Below, one piece after another: positions 23,401-33,155 of a stretch of DNA of 64,000 bases. The translations under genes and the position numbers were made by a program. This DNA comes from Liolophura sinensis. Taxonomy: Eukaryota > Mollusca > Polyplacophora > Chitonida > Chitonidae. A model generated the notes under the pieces. It searched no databases. It was not told where the DNA came from and saw only the letters and a list, made by a program, of their open reading frames with translations. The stretch spans positions 67,003,249 through 67,067,248 of the forward strand of contig NC_088295.1 of NCBI RefSeq assembly GCF_032854445.1, in the 5' to 3' direction. Within the stretch, counting starts at the first letter, position 1. The number at the start of each line of letters is the position of its first letter.

Positions 23401-24649
23401 GAAGACGGAGAAAGAAAAACAAAAGAAGACGGAGGCGCAAAAATAAAGGTGTGTAGGGAAAGTTTTGAATGGGTAAGGTAACACATTATTGCTGAACTCT
23501 TATTCGGCGGTCAGATTTAAGTTTGGAGAAAACCGCAGACCCAACAAAGCACAGCCTCTCGCCAGTTAACTGAACCAGCCAGCTCTGGATTCGAACTACG
23601 GCCGTGCAGTACTGGAAGCTGACTTTACCTCATGTGACTATTTTCAAAGGATTACATATGATAAGGAAAATTTGTAACAGTATTTCAACCAGTCTGAATT
23701 ACTGTATTTACTATAGAGCGTTGTGTAGCGTTATACTGAGTTTAGTTTGAAAATCAACAAAATTCATCCTAAACATTTGCAGTACGCTTCCACGTGGTCT
23801 GTAACTGGGTTCATGGCTGCTATATTGGTACACGTGTAAGATAGCCTACTTTTCCTTGCTTTGAAATAGCTGAAAGAAAAATTGGTTATCCTTCACAAAT
23901 AGACAGGTGAAAAAAAAAATTCCCAAAGTAAGCTGCGCGAGTTTTGATGTGCAAAACGTCCAGACTCCTGTGGACTGAGAAAAACAGGTAAGCGTAAGGG
24001 AGTACCTCATCTGGTTTGACGGTGATGGAAATTGCGTTAGTTGATGTGGTTAGAGGGGCGAGTGTGGTTATCTGGTTATGGTTTGCAGGAGTACTACCAC
24101 CTGCTGATTACCCCAACCATCTGGTCTACGGCCATCTGGTGCCAGGGAATCCAGCAGTAGCCTCCCTGGAGGGACAACACTGCTGGTTCAAACCGAAGAG
24201 CTTTCCTTCCCACTTTGCCTCCAGCCGGTGTTTATTTTCTTGGGCCGCTAAGGGACGCCCACACGAGTAACGATACACTCAGCAGCTATCTGAAATCAGG
24301 CCTCTCCATTGAAATCTCATCGCTGGTAATAACCTCCGTTGCCTTTGTGCTTTGGTAAAGGTTTCTTTTTGTCTACGTTACAGGGAAGAGAGGTAAACGT
24401 TCCCTTGGGAAGAACTCGAAACGTTTGTGCAAACATCATCTGATAGACAGCTGCGCATGGCCGCAGTGTAACTTCTCCTGTCCAAAGCTGAGGAACCCGT
24501 TCACCGATGAAGAGATGGACTTCATCGACTTGTTGATGCAGTTCGGCTTGGACGTCTCCAGCATTGCCAACGCTTTGGGTATGGATATGGAGACTCTGCA
24601 ATCAATGGACCACGACGTTCTGATGCAAATGCTGACTCAGCAAACATAG
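2947..24649 (+). CDS. Notum: Notum, Wnt palmitoleoyl-protein carboxylesterase (12 visible coding exons)
   Basis: Secreted alpha/beta-hydrolase that removes the palmitoleate from Wnt ligands outside the cell and so dampens Wnt signalling. The joined exons follow the known animal Notum protein closely: signal peptide in exon 1, TVTCNDGTSAG, FLEGGWFCF, IPYCSSDSW, the nucleophile motif GSSAGGTG, RGLADSGWFLDN, FGYRMYPTLR, LFDEAQ (catalytic Asp), FAPACLSH (catalytic His) and a Cys-rich end with DSCAWPQCN. Coding exons: 2947-3214, 12311-12363, 12680-12775, 14920-14975, 15367-15469, 15796-15984, 17492-17589, 18030-18168, 18577-18624, 20153-20296, 23318-23448, 24384-24649. About 530 codons are visible, somewhat more than the vertebrate protein because of a polybasic insertion. 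Two defects: one base too few at the exon 1/2 junction, and no exon for the conserved segment just before IPYC. Notum is a Wnt-induced feedback gene in other animals; here that is only inferred. Confidence 0.95.
5893..6510. repeat. Minisatellite, about 51-bp unit, about 12 copies
   Basis: Degenerate tandem copies of a unit of the form 'TGTTCCCTGAAATCCGTTAC...GTTGTGGATGTATATGCACC'. Spacing varies around 44-54 bp. Because 51 is a multiple of three, short open frames persist through the array; they are not genes. Confidence 0.8.
7029..7240 (-). mobile_element. SINE copy, second family, reverse orientation
   Basis: Contains CACGGATTTGAACCTGGA, the complement of a tRNA B-box, preceded by 'GCTGCCTCACTGGACCGTC', a segment shared in weaker form with 42.03-42.11 kb. 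Boundaries are approximate. Confidence 0.5.
9100..9430 (-). pseudogene. Decayed fragment of an unidentified membrane protein
   Basis: The minus strand near 9.32-9.42 kb reads GIGLAIIDLERPYWLTAGIR. The plus strand near 33.06-33.15 kb reads GIGLVIIALEHPYWLMAGIQ, and the DNA is about 80% identical over roughly 90 bp. Farther along, in another frame of the minus strand, is FNLVLFLFGIVLLILHR, a likely membrane helix. The shared stretch looks like an exon remnant or part of a repeat-borne gene. I cannot name the family; a chance reading of a noncoding repeat is possible. Confidence 0.35.
9450..9870. repeat. Minisatellite, 53-bp unit, about 8 copies
   Basis: The unit reads roughly 'CTAACCCCGGATGCATACAT' followed by TCCTCAACCGCGTAAACATCC. 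Copies are exactly 53 bp apart in the best-kept part (9667 to 9720). It lies in Notum intron 1. Confidence 0.85.
12311..12363 (+). CDS. Notum: Notum coding exon 2
   Basis: Encodes YYIRKAFGSSKWIIFLEG up to the oxyanion-hole region. It lies between TTTTAG and the donor G|GTAAGC. Only one base (A) stands between the acceptor AG and the TAC codon where two are needed to complete the Gly codon left by exon 1. Confidence 0.85.
12680..12775 (+). CDS. Notum: Notum coding exon 3
   Basis: Encodes GGWFCFDQTSCRERW and TSRMWPEVKKG, matching the Notum segment after the FLEGG motif. It starts after ATCATCAG and ends at G|GTAAGA. It leaves one base for the next exon, which is incompatible with direct joining to exon 4. 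Confidence 0.93.
13590..13606 (+). promoter_or_regulatory. CTCF-like motif in Notum intron 3
   Basis: GCCGCCAGGGGGCAGCT fits the CTCF core (CCASYAGRKGGCRS) at 13 of 14 positions. A weaker match, CTGCAGAAGGGGGCGTT, lies near 8890-8906. Only the motif is seen; occupancy is inference. Confidence 0.4.
14050..14176 (+). mobile_element. SINE copy, 5' truncated
   Basis: Carries GGGTTTCCCCCGGGCTCTGC, then CACCCATCATAATGCTG, then GTATAAGTGAAATATTCTTG and an AAATAAATAAAT tail. The tRNA-like head is absent. Confidence 0.85.
14425..14483. repeat. (TA)n microsatellite
   Basis: About 29 uninterrupted TA dinucleotides inside Notum intron 3. Such tracts are prone to assembly length errors. Confidence 0.95.
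14920..14975 (+). CDS. Notum: Notum coding exon (visible exon 4)
   Basis: Encodes YIPYCSSDSWTGSIKNPKG, a core strand of the hydrolase fold conserved in all Notum proteins. The acceptor is TCGTTCCAG and the donor G|GTAAGA. It needs two bases from a preceding exon. Confidence 0.92.
15367..15469 (+). CDS. Notum: Notum coding exon (visible exon 5)
   Basis: Encodes SFSFMGSLIIEEVIKDL and SKLILAGS, ending with AG, the first two bases of the second Ser codon of GSSAGG. The donor is AG|GTAAGA. Confidence 0.95.
15796..15984 (+). CDS. Notum: Notum coding exon (visible exon 6), nucleophile elbow
   Basis: Begins with the last base of the catalytic Ser codon and continues AGGTGVLMNLDRVSDL, then VRGLADSGWFLDNEQY and APTEGIRRG. 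The acceptor is GTTTCAG and the donor GA|GTAAGT. This is the most conserved exon of the gene. Confidence 0.97.
16265..17145. repeat. Minisatellite, 28-bp unit, interrupted by a SINE
   Basis: The unit is 'TTGCAAACATGGTATTGTAG' plus GTATTACG. It is best preserved at 16450-16570 (exact 28-bp steps) and degenerate at both sides. A SINE at 16768-16940 splits the array. It lies in the Notum intron between visible exons 6 and 7. Confidence 0.9.
16768..16940 (+). mobile_element. SINE copy inserted in a minisatellite
   Basis: Carries GCGGATGGTCGTGGATTCCC, CCTCCCACCATAATGCTGGC and GTATAAGTGAAATATTCTTG with an AAATAAATAAAATAAATAAA tail. 28-bp repeat units resume directly afterwards. Confidence 0.85.
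17492..17589 (+). CDS. Notum: Notum coding exon (visible exon 7)
   Basis: Encodes LWQGQVPEDCRRQYRDE and CYFGYRMYPTLR, as in known Notum proteins. The acceptor is CGTGCACAG and the donor A|GTAAGT. Confidence 0.95.
18030..18168 (+). CDS. Notum: Notum coding exon (visible exon 8), catalytic Asp
   Basis: Encodes PVYIVQYLFDEAQITANNV. The Asp of LFDEAQ corresponds to the catalytic acid known in human NOTUM. The acceptor is TTGCTACAG and the donor TC|GTGAGT. Confidence 0.95.
18577..18624 (+). CDS. Notum: Notum coding exon (visible exon 9), catalytic His
   Basis: A 48-nt exon encoding AVFAPACLSHILLTK. The His of ACLSH corresponds to the catalytic His. A long T-rich tract and TTTTTCACAG precede it; the donor is AG|GTAAGC. 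Confidence 0.94.
19010..20162. repeat. Minisatellite, 53-bp unit, about 20 copies, reaching into Notum exon 10
   Basis: The unit contains GTGAGGTGTAACCATATTTT, GATATCCTCCTATTGAG and TGAGTGGCAAACTTAA. Degeneracy grows after about 19830. The last recognisable unit, GTAACTATATATAGATATTT then TCCTGTTTAGTGAGTGGCAG, is the branch and acceptor region plus the first bases of exon 10. Confidence 0.9.
20153..20296 (+). CDS. Notum: Notum coding exon (visible exon 10)
   Basis: Encodes EWQKTAVNGVTLAQSIYCWE after a Ser codon shared with exon 9, aligning with the Notum segment that ends in CWDR. The start after CCTGTTTAG (20152) is fixed by phase: the later AG at 20162 would bring an early stop. The donor is GG|GTGAGT. 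Tandem arrays touch both ends of the exon. Confidence 0.88.
20300..21290. repeat. Minisatellite, 42-bp unit, about 18 good copies
   Basis: Unit 'ATGTCAGCTGAGCAGTGTGT' + CAGTTTATGTGAATGGACTAGT. Degenerate copies start within about 10 bases of the exon 10 donor; regular copies run 20527-21280. Two copies carry an extra TG, 212 bp apart, suggesting duplication of a five-unit block. The 14-codon period keeps frames open. Confidence 0.92.
21370..23060. repeat. Minisatellite, 48-bp unit, about 30 copies with 240-bp higher-order repeat
   Basis: Unit 'TCAGCTGAGCAGTATGTCAG' + TTTAGCAGTACGTGAATTGAGCAGTTTA, related to the 42-bp unit by a 6-bp difference. The five-unit blocks 21871-22110 and 22111-22350 are nearly identical. 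Copies decay after 22800. A 307-residue open frame on the minus strand is only the 16-codon periodic translation. Confidence 0.93.
23318..23448 (+). CDS. Notum: Notum coding exon (visible exon 11), polybasic insertion
   Basis: Starts after ACATATAAG and encodes NVAGKVEMPLGDDPVG, then a run dominated by Lys and Arg (for example KNKKRRRRKKNKRRRRRKNK). Donor G|GTGTGT. Vertebrate Notum has no comparable basic run here; an electrostatic role, such as binding heparan sulphate, is inference. Confidence 0.9.
23520..23645 (-). mobile_element. Probable SINE head remnant
   Basis: Contains CTCTGGATTCGAACTACGGC, the reverse complement of a tRNA B-box region. It lies in the last Notum intron. No tail is visible, so it is a fragment. 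Confidence 0.4.
24384..24649 (+). CDS. Notum: Notum last coding exon
   Basis: The acceptor is CTACGTTACAG. It encodes KRGKRSLGKNSKRLCKHH, then LIDSCAWPQCNFSCP, matching the Cys-rich C-terminal segment of Notum, then an acidic and Met-rich tail ending MLTQQT and TAG at 24647-24649. RGKR-S is a furin-type site. Confidence 0.96.
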
Positions 24650-24953
24650 TGACGGCGCTAGCAAAAGCACCGTTAGTTATAATTGCACAAGGGGTATATC
24701 AGGGTACGCGCTTCTTGGGATATAAGGGATAGGGCCGTTGTGAGACTACCGTACTTCATCTCTGTCTCCTTTGTTTCCCCTAAGACAAACTGTGGATCCA
24801 TACTGTGAGACACGAGATTTCAAAAGAATGACAGTTGGTGTTTTTGTTTAAATCTTTATGTAATACAGGTCGAATTTTCACTTTTCTCGGAATATGATTT
24901 CAAGACAAGCTGTAATAATAATAGAAGAAAAATAATATGGTTCCTTATTCTGA

Positions 24954-24959
24954 AATAAA
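24954..24959 (+). terminator. Notum: Candidate Notum polyadenylation signal
   Basis: AATAAA lies about 305 bp after the Notum stop. It is the first canonical hexamer downstream; later ones cannot be excluded. Confidence 0.45.
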
Positions 24960-24999
24960 GAAACAAAGAATATGCATGTGCATATTCCAGCAATTTGTC

Positions 25000-27590
25000 C
25001 CCCGCTTTACATGAGGACTTCACGAGCCAATCTCTAAGAGCTTGAAAAACAAAACTGCATCGGAACATTTGAGCATATTCTTGATGAACAACTTACCTAT
25101 AGATACAAACTTTCAAGAGAGCTTTTATCAGCAGGTAATCCCAATCGTACTTCTTAAGATTTGAGAAATTATTGATGATTATGTATGATCTTAAAATGTC
25201 ATGTGTGAAAACATCGCCTGGGATTTGATCGACTCTTGGTGGTAGACTGCGAAAATAAGTTCATATCATCCCTTATCGTGCATAAAGTTTTGAACTAGAA
25301 AAGTAAGGATTTCCTTTAAGTGGAAAAAAATCGGCCAGAACACTCAACCTTAAGCTTTTTACAGAGTATAACAGTGACACGAGTTCTTGAATTACTCACA
25401 GACCGGTTTGATACCACGGGTGCTATACGAATGCCAATCCAATAGAGGCAGCGAATGTCCTGAAGTGTAAGGGCATTCTGTACCACAGGGATACTTATGT
25501 TTTAAGACAGCATCACTTGCATGTGTGTCATATGTCACGTGATTGCTGACGATCCGCTACGTTAACCAGGGTAAAACAATGTAACTTCTTCATTGTCTTT
25601 ATGGTATTATGGTGTTGTTACTATGTTTGACAAAATGTGCTAAATATTTCTCCACGGAAACGGGTCAAATGTTTTTTATGTCTTTGATTGTTGTGCTACA
25701 TTGTTATATAAGTTATTAAATCGTTTAGTTTAGAATGTTGTAGAGTCGACATGGTTGTTCTTGTTTTGGGCATAATATGTTGACCTTTTGTGTGAATAGG
25801 ACTGATGCTGACGAATGACAAACTCTATTAGATGATATGAATATCATGTCATAACACAGGTCAAAGAACTGTTGGGGGTCAATTTGTATATAAGATTGTA
25901 TGAAGTCTTACTCTCAGCAGTCAGTCCATGGTGTCTGTTAACATTTGTGTAAGGAAAATCATGTCAGAAAAGGCTTGAAATCAATCTTGTTGGCAGAACA
26001 ATAAGCAACAGATCACTAGCAGTGGGAAAGAATTATTCTAAAACTGTTCAGGTAACATTTAAGTAGTGTTTTCATTCACTGTTGTACGGTCTCAGTTTAT
26101 AGTTTATTTTATTCACGAAAACTTGCTTGCGACTTTTTTTGGTTATCATATCGGATATGTACAATACGGATTATCCAGGGATTGCTTATTGCGAAGGACA
26201 AGCTTAAAATGTTAAGTGTGAAAAATGTGACTGGGTTTTCAGTTGAATATGGAACATTTGCGACTGGATGGATTGAATTGAGTCCTTGTCTTTTTAATCT
26301 TTATAAATCGCACTATTTACAGAAAACAAGATATACCTCAAACCCTTCAGCAAGTGGTTAAATAATAATTATATCATCATACAAAATGTCATCCTAGTTT
26401 TTGTACAGGTTGTTTGATACTCACGTGGCGCCTTTGAGGAGTTTACCTGTTTCGTATGTTTATACTGTTGTATAGCGGTATTAAAATCGTTTCACGACAG
26501 TTATTTACTACCTCTTTGGTGAGGTTTGTAGTGCGGCGATGATTGTACGTATGCCAGTCGGTAGACGGACACAGGGGTAATTTGGCAAAAACAGCCGCCT
26601 TGTTTTGGTACATCAAGGTAACGGATACGACGATGTACTGTTAAGAAAACAACCGATGCGGCATCAAACAAGCCTGGTCTTCAGAACCCGAGACGAGCGA
26701 TTCGGACCAGAACTTGTCTGTTTTCGTCCAAAGAGGCAAGGGTGAAAAGGATTCCATGGGTCTTAGCAAGGATATAAGATCACGCTTTACCCCTCAAAGT
26801 TGTTTCCTTTCCGATATACATTGTCAAGACCTTTAAGCTTTTGGGCTATGCCTTTCATTTAGCAAAGGGGAGCAGACGAGGAATCCTTTTCCCTAACACC
26901 GTGTTTCTTGTGCCAAGTGTTTATGTCTCCAGCTGGGGGAAATGGCTTGCTATAGTGGAAGACTGGCTAGTCACTTAGCAACATATGCCCTGGACGTCAG
27001 CTTTCTTAAGCATGCCATGTCATTTACTCACACTACAAAGAGTGAGAAAAATGCCAACAGAGTCTAAAATAAGCATAGACTTGTTTCATATTCCATATGT
27101 ACATATATTCTCTGGGTAAATATAATAGAGTACCAAACAAATGATGAAATCAAGGCCTTTGCGTTTGTTCTTTAATGCTGTTGTTGTTTATTGTACATGA
27201 ATGTAAACAGGTCGTCTGTGATCACTACGGCGTGCATTTGATCCATCTGCTAGCTCATTGTCAACGGTTCTTGCTATCTATAAGGCAAATCTGGTCGACT
27301 CTCTGTCATCTGGCAGCAGGCCGTCAATTCCAGGCGTACCTCGGGAAGACAGCTCACAATGTTTATCTAGTTATTTGAGCAGCGTCCTTTGTGAAAAAAT
27401 CAAATGGTAAATAAAACAAGTGATTATAAGTGGAGATGAATGCTGAAAAAAGAAAGAAACAATAGGAAAAGGAGTTACACAAAAGCATCGATACTGACTA
27501 TTAAAAGTGTGTTTGCGCAGAAAGCCATGTTCACACAAAGTGATACGTTGTATCAATTTGTCGAATGCGACTATAACGGAATGAAACAAA
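25000..27590. other. Intergenic DNA, no gene recognised
   Basis: No open frame with recognisable homology and no convincing exon pair. A somewhat richer CpG patch at 26.52-26.75 kb could be regulatory, but nothing specific is seen. Confidence 0.5.
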
Positions 27591-27602
27591 GGCGATGCTG
27601 TT

Positions 27603-27870
27603 AAATTTATTTATTTATCTGATTGGTGTTTTTACGCCATATAGAAGAATGTTTCACTTATACAACGACGGCCAGCATTATGGTGGGAGGAAACCGGGCG
27701 CCGCCCGGGGGAAACCCACGCCCATCCGCAGGTTGCCACCAGACCTTCTTACGACCGAAGAAGAGGCCAACTTGAGCTGGACTTGAACTCACAGCAACCG
27801 CATTGGTGAGAGGCTCCTTTGTCATTGCGCCGTGATGGCGTGCTAGTCCCCTCGGTTACGGAGGACCCCG
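27603..27870 (-). mobile_element. Near full-length tRNA-derived SINE
   Basis: In reverse orientation: TTTATTTATCTGATTGGTGT tail, TATGGTGGGAGGAAACCGGG, GAGCTGGACTTGAACTCACA (B-box side), and the head ending near CGGTTACGGAGGACCCC. Confidence 0.9.
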
Positions 27871-29403
27871 GAATAGTTGATTGGTTTGTGTCTCTCACTT
27901 AAGAAAGCCATATTCCACATCGAGTTGGTACAGGTGTGCATAGTATGTGATTTTGATGTATACATCATTGCTTGATGCTCCGTCTACAGGCGAATATGAC
28001 ATATGCTGGTGTCTTCAGCATGGCGTTCCAGTGACAGCTCGCTATAAAACATTCGAAAGAAATCCTAAATTAAACAAAGCAACAAATTTACACAGTGCAC
28101 AGTCATCACAGATTGCTGACACGAACCCGTTGATTGCAAAGGCTTGCCTTTGCTGAAGTCAAGTTGAGAAATGTATTGTTCTATATATATACTGCTGTCA
28201 TTCTGCCGGGGCTAACTTGCATCCATGTATAGTCAAGGTTACAAAAATTGGGAACAATAACTTCAGAAGTCACGCATGTCAAATCAGGGCTATATTAATT
28301 AGATCTGGGGTGTGCTCTTTACTAACCACACGGACAACCATTGATAGAATGATTTTTTTATAGTAACGTCAACGCGGAATTATCTTTTTCTTGTCCAGTT
28401 TAGGAGACAGTAAAATAGCTCATAAATCGCTAGGCTCTGCAACAGTTATATCCCCTGGGGCTTTAGGGGTTGTCTAAACATTGTGTAAAATCGCCCTAAT
28501 GGATAAGTGAAAAGTTGCAATTAAACATATTTTATTACATTTTAATGGTATAGTATACACTACTTGAATACTGGTAACATTTATGCGCCAAGAACATCTG
28601 GCAGATGAAACTCTGCCCTGGCTAATACTTATATGCTGAAACTCCATGAATGGCTCTACCTACAGGTCTTAATAAAGCTTGTTTAACGTAGAAAGGTAAG
28701 ACCTCAAGTAGGGTCCTATACAGAATTGCCTTGAAAGGCAAAACAGAGATTTCAGACTCCCACTGATGTTTGTACAATCGCGATGGCTTTCTCACAAATA
28801 ATTCAGTTGAATGGGATCGGGGCTATAATCTCAGCAACCCACCTATAACTGCACACAGGTGTAATATATATACACTGTTTGAGTAACAAATATGGAAAGG
28901 CTTGACCCCAAACGCCTTTTAAACAAACTTCATGATTCTGATAATCCTCGCTGTATTTGAGAATGTCGTCAGGATGCAGAAGAAAAAAAGTTATCGCATT
29001 TATACTAATTCATTTATCAGTTAAGACGCCTTAGGTGGAGCCGAACACGTGTTCTATAATTCTTCAGGTAAGGTATTGAAACTCTGTCTTCTTAAACTCT
29101 GGATTCTGTGATTTTTTGTAGTTAAGGTGTGAGTAATCTATTTTGAGCTGGGATTCCAACAACTTTACCTACGTCTATTTACGTCTCACTTGTGTGCTAA
29201 TTCCTCAAGCCTTAAAATAGCTTGCATCTGGAAAACGTCTTACTATATATGTGTGAAATACGACTTGAAAATCTGAAGAAAGATTATATGGTTGGTTTGT
29301 GATGGCTAGGCTTCAGGTCGTCAACTGACAGCATTTCGCACGGATATCAACTAATGAAACAAGTGGGGAATTAACCAATATGGAGATGGTGCGCCTTGAT
29401 ATG

Positions 29404-29443
<40 letters not shown>

Positions 29444-31010
29444 TGTCTGTCTGTCTGTCTGTCTGTCCCAAACTTCTGTCTTTTCAACTTTGTACGTGAT
29501 GGATATGGAAATGTGGCCAAAAATTGCAGTTAATGAAGCCTGGGCAGGTGTAAGGAAAAGAAAAGAGAAAAGAAAAAATTGCCAAGACAAAGTTTACACA
29601 AAATGGAAAGCATAGGCGTATTACCAATGAACATGCCATCTGAATAATATAAGCCTTCGAGCTGATGTGTACCATGTATTCAACAGTAGTGTAGCAATTC
29701 ATGAATTGTAAGAGATTTATCGCCGAATTAACCCAGATAAATTGAGTAGACTGATATAATAAAGACACAAATCGAGTTTATTCCATGACATACCAATGAT
29801 TGAAGTTTCTGCGTTCAACCAAAAGAGCAGAGATTTTTGGGGAAAATTCCACATTCGCTAATGAAATCACGTTTGTTTTATTTATATTCCAAGAATAGCC
29901 CAAATCATTGCGCTTTAGTAAATATTGCACTCGTATATCTGTGTTATTAATTTGTTGAAATGATATTAAAGTTTGAAATAAGTTACAATGCGACCTGTTT
30001 TATAACGGTAACACGTACCCAGACGAGGGTGATATTTTGTGAAAGGTAATTTTTGGGCTGTTCTGAAATAATAGCAAATATTCGATTGGATTTGCGCTCA
30101 TCGATTTTTATCTCAAAAATCTTCGTTAGCAGACAACATTGAATTTGAAATTTCAATGAATTCTACAAAACTATTTCGTACTCATTTACATAAGACTCGA
30201 TTTCTGTAGTCTTAGTGTTAAATGGTCCACTGTATACTTAGGAGATGTCTTAGATGAAACTTCAATATCGCCTAACTCTTATCAAAGTGCGGTCGCCAGA
30301 ACGGCATTTCCCGGCATTTCTTAGTCCACTTTTGCAAACAGTCCGTACATCGGGCCAAATTTTTGGGTGACTAATAGACATGAAATTACTGTCACACATT
30401 TATTTACGTAACATCAAAATGTGAACACATTTGAAACAGTGCGGAGAGATTCTCATCAGGCCTTACTTCCTGAATATGAAAACAGTGCTAAGCGTTGTTT
30501 GATTCCACGAGACAGTTAATGAAAGTTACATGAGGTGGACGTCGTGACAGTTCTGCTGGAATAGTTGTACAGACTCTGTGGTTACACGATTGCATTTTCA
30601 GGTAAATTAGGTAGTATGCACAGTTGTTGTGACAAGTTGCGGTTTGTTCTTTTGGCTGCCAAGTGCCATGGTATTTTATAACAAAATGGCGCCCAGACGA
30701 GCACATGCTGTTTACAAAAAAGTCTAATGCTTTCACTCAAGAGGCCTAAATTAGAAAAGTAGCTCGCCTATGATTTTTTAATAGCTAACTGTTGAGAGGG
30801 TGGTTGTGTGGTGGATGGCGATTCTATATCTACATGGTAAGTAATCGCAATGATACTTTTTCGGCCCAGTGTTGATATATTTTATATTCATAGTGGATGA
30901 GGCAGCGAGAGGTATAGGTAAGTGTGATCTGGTTCCTTTTATTTTTCTGTTTCAGACCCCTCTCGAAAGGGGAGGGCTGGACGATTGATGCACTTTACCA
31001 TATCCGTAAG
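27871..31010. other. Intergenic DNA, no gene recognised
   Basis: AT-rich sequence with only short, unrelated open frames. It includes the (GT)n/(CTGT)n microsatellite at 29.41-29.47 kb. Confidence 0.5.
29411..29467. repeat. (GT)n followed by (CTGT)n microsatellite
   Basis: About 16 GT units followed by about six CTGT units, uninterrupted. Open frames across it are composition artefacts. Confidence 0.95.
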
Positions 31011-31029
31011 TCTTGAGGTATTTGCACTT

Positions 31030-31140
31030 TTGATGATTTATTGATTGATTGACCAATTGATTGATTTACTTCAATTGGTTTTAACACCGTAGGCCTACTC
31101 GAGAATATCTCACTTATATATGACAGCGATAAATATATGT
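31030..31140 (-). mobile_element. Very divergent SINE 3' segment
   Basis: TGATTGATTTACTTCAATTG, then TTTTAACACCGTAGGCCTAC and TCGAGAATATCTCACTTATA resemble the reverse SINE 3' end with many changes. Confidence 0.4.
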
Positions 31141-31366
31141 GAGGAGTTGAAAACACCGGAGTGCCTGAGGCGAACCTTAGTTATAAATAAGTGCAACGAA
31201 CTTCGAAACAGAGGCAAATTATTCGCCGAGTGAGATCAAATTCAATACCATATGGTGAAAGGCAAGAGATTTCTAACGATTTAATGCTAGATGCCTGCTA
31301 ATTACCTTCAAGGCACCAGTAGCACAGTATATTCGCGGCAATTTGGAGCGTCTTCGGTGCAATGTT

Positions 31367-31555
31367 AATTTATTTATGACATTGGTGTTTAACGCCCTAC
31401 TCAGCCATTTTTCATACGTATATACAAACGATTGTGGTTAGTTTTATGGGTGGAGGAAACCGGAGTTCCGGTGGAAAACCACCAACCAATAACGTGTGAT
31501 ATTTTGGTCTTATCGGTGGAAGGCGAGGGATCTCCAGCGACCGTCATGTAAGCCC
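31367..31555 (-). mobile_element. Divergent SINE copy
   Basis: TTTATTTATGACATTGGTGT, TTAACGCCCTACTCAGCC and TGGGTGGAGGAAACCGGAG show a degraded reverse SINE. Confidence 0.6.
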
Positions 31556-31644
31556 ACATAGAAGAGCACATAGGTTATATACATGTTTAACTAACAAAGG
31601 TTGATACCGACTTACTGGCTCCAGTATCGCACAACTCACTAATT

Positions 31645-31800
31645 TATTTTGTTTGTTTGATTGGTGCTTTACATCGGAATCAAGAATATTTCGCTTTTAA
31701 ACGACGGCAGCCAGCATCATGGTGGGAGGAAACAGGACAGAGCCTGGGGGAAACCCACGATCATCCACAAGTTGCTGGAGGAACCATGATGTGGGCTTAA
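31645..31800 (-). mobile_element. SINE copy
   Basis: TTTGTTTGATTGGTGCTTTA, then CAAGAATATTTCGCTTTTAA and CAGCATCATGGTGGGAGGAA, CCTGGGGGAAACCCACGATC. Reverse orientation, head missing. Confidence 0.85.
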
Positions 31801-33039
31801 ACTGTCTTAGACTTAAGTTAGACTTAGTTCCAGGTGCAAAACAGTTTACTGCATTAAAATTGTGACTTACCTCATATGAAATATTATTTTAATAGGAGGA
31901 GTTGCCTTGTATTTTCATAACAAAATTGAAATAAAAGCGTTTAAGATCAGAAATAATATCTCACGTTAAGACTAAATGTGACCAACGGAAGCTTCGTGAT
32001 CTTGGGGTCATGAACAACACCCAGCGATAGCCGGATCCGGATTCAGGGAAATATATGTAGGCTTATACACGACGACAATTGCTTGCCGTTCTCTAGAACT
32101 CGTTATATCTCCCGTCCAGCGAGTGTCGAATCCAAAAATGACTCAAGAATGTCTACTGTACTATCGACAATTGCTATAAACGACAGAAGTCTTTGACGAT
32201 GCCTTGCACTACAGAGGAATGGACAGATATGTTAAGCCTCAAACGACTTGCGCCTTGCCGTACTTTTGTCATGTAGGCGAGCCGCGATATGACAATAAGC
32301 ATGTCTGGGATAGCAACATCAAGAGCCTGGCTTCTGCTCAACTGTAAAATATGGAATGTTATAGAAGTCTGCTTGGGTCTGAGTGATACCACATCCTCTA
32401 CTATACACACAACTGGACCGCTACCATCAACAAAAAACTTGCTAACTAAAGCCATAGGGCGCTGATTGCTAGTTATTGCCACCTGCACGCCTTTGATCTC
32501 GCCGCGCCTGCATGGTTATTATTGAGAACAATGAAAAAGCTGCAATTTATACCATCCTCTTCTAAAGTAAAACCAACTTAGTGTTCTGCGAGGTCTGCAC
32601 TAGGCGAACCTCCAGTTTATTACAACGAATATTAGTAAAGGACTTATGTTTTCCATACAACGGTCCATCTTGAAGATGAAAGCAATCCAACCAGACATAA
32701 ATATAACTCATGTTGAACTATTTGTACTCGAGCGCCAAATTATACACAGTATATGGAAACCAGACAGCTGTGAGACAGCCAACATTATGATTAACATTAT
32801 AAACCTGTTTATTGTTTTAGCGTCTATTGTTTAGCAATATAACGTACATAAATGACAATAAGACATATGGTACAAGAGAAAAGTCGTGAGAGCAGGTAAC
32901 TGTATCTCGGAAGATTTAAACTCTTGTGACCGCACAGGATACAAATTTAAAATTTTCACAAACACATTTCCTAACACATTCTGGCATCTCTTAAGGTATT
33001 TCTTTAAGATTCTGTCCTATTTTCGTATACTTTCAGACA

Positions 33040-33155
33040 CTTTCTTGGTTCTTTTGTCGTTTTGGGAATTGGTCTTGTGATTATTGCCCTGGAACATCCT
33101 TATTGGTTGATGGCTGGTATACAGACGTCTGTTTCGACGCATAGATTTACACATC
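33040..33155 (+). pseudogene. Second copy of the membrane-like fragment
   Basis: The plus strand reads FLGSFVVLGIGLVIIALEHP then YWLMAGIQTSVSTHRF. It is homologous to the minus-strand sequence at 9.32-9.42 kb. An acceptor-like TACTTTCAG lies just upstream. The protein family is not identified. Confidence 0.35.

Noticed and set aside
29351-29615. Open frames across the GT/CTGT microsatellite
   Set aside because: Composition artefact; repeated VCVCVC / THTHTH translation.
32174-32488. 104-residue minus-strand open frame in the intergenic region
   Set aside because: No family recognised and no splice or promoter support.
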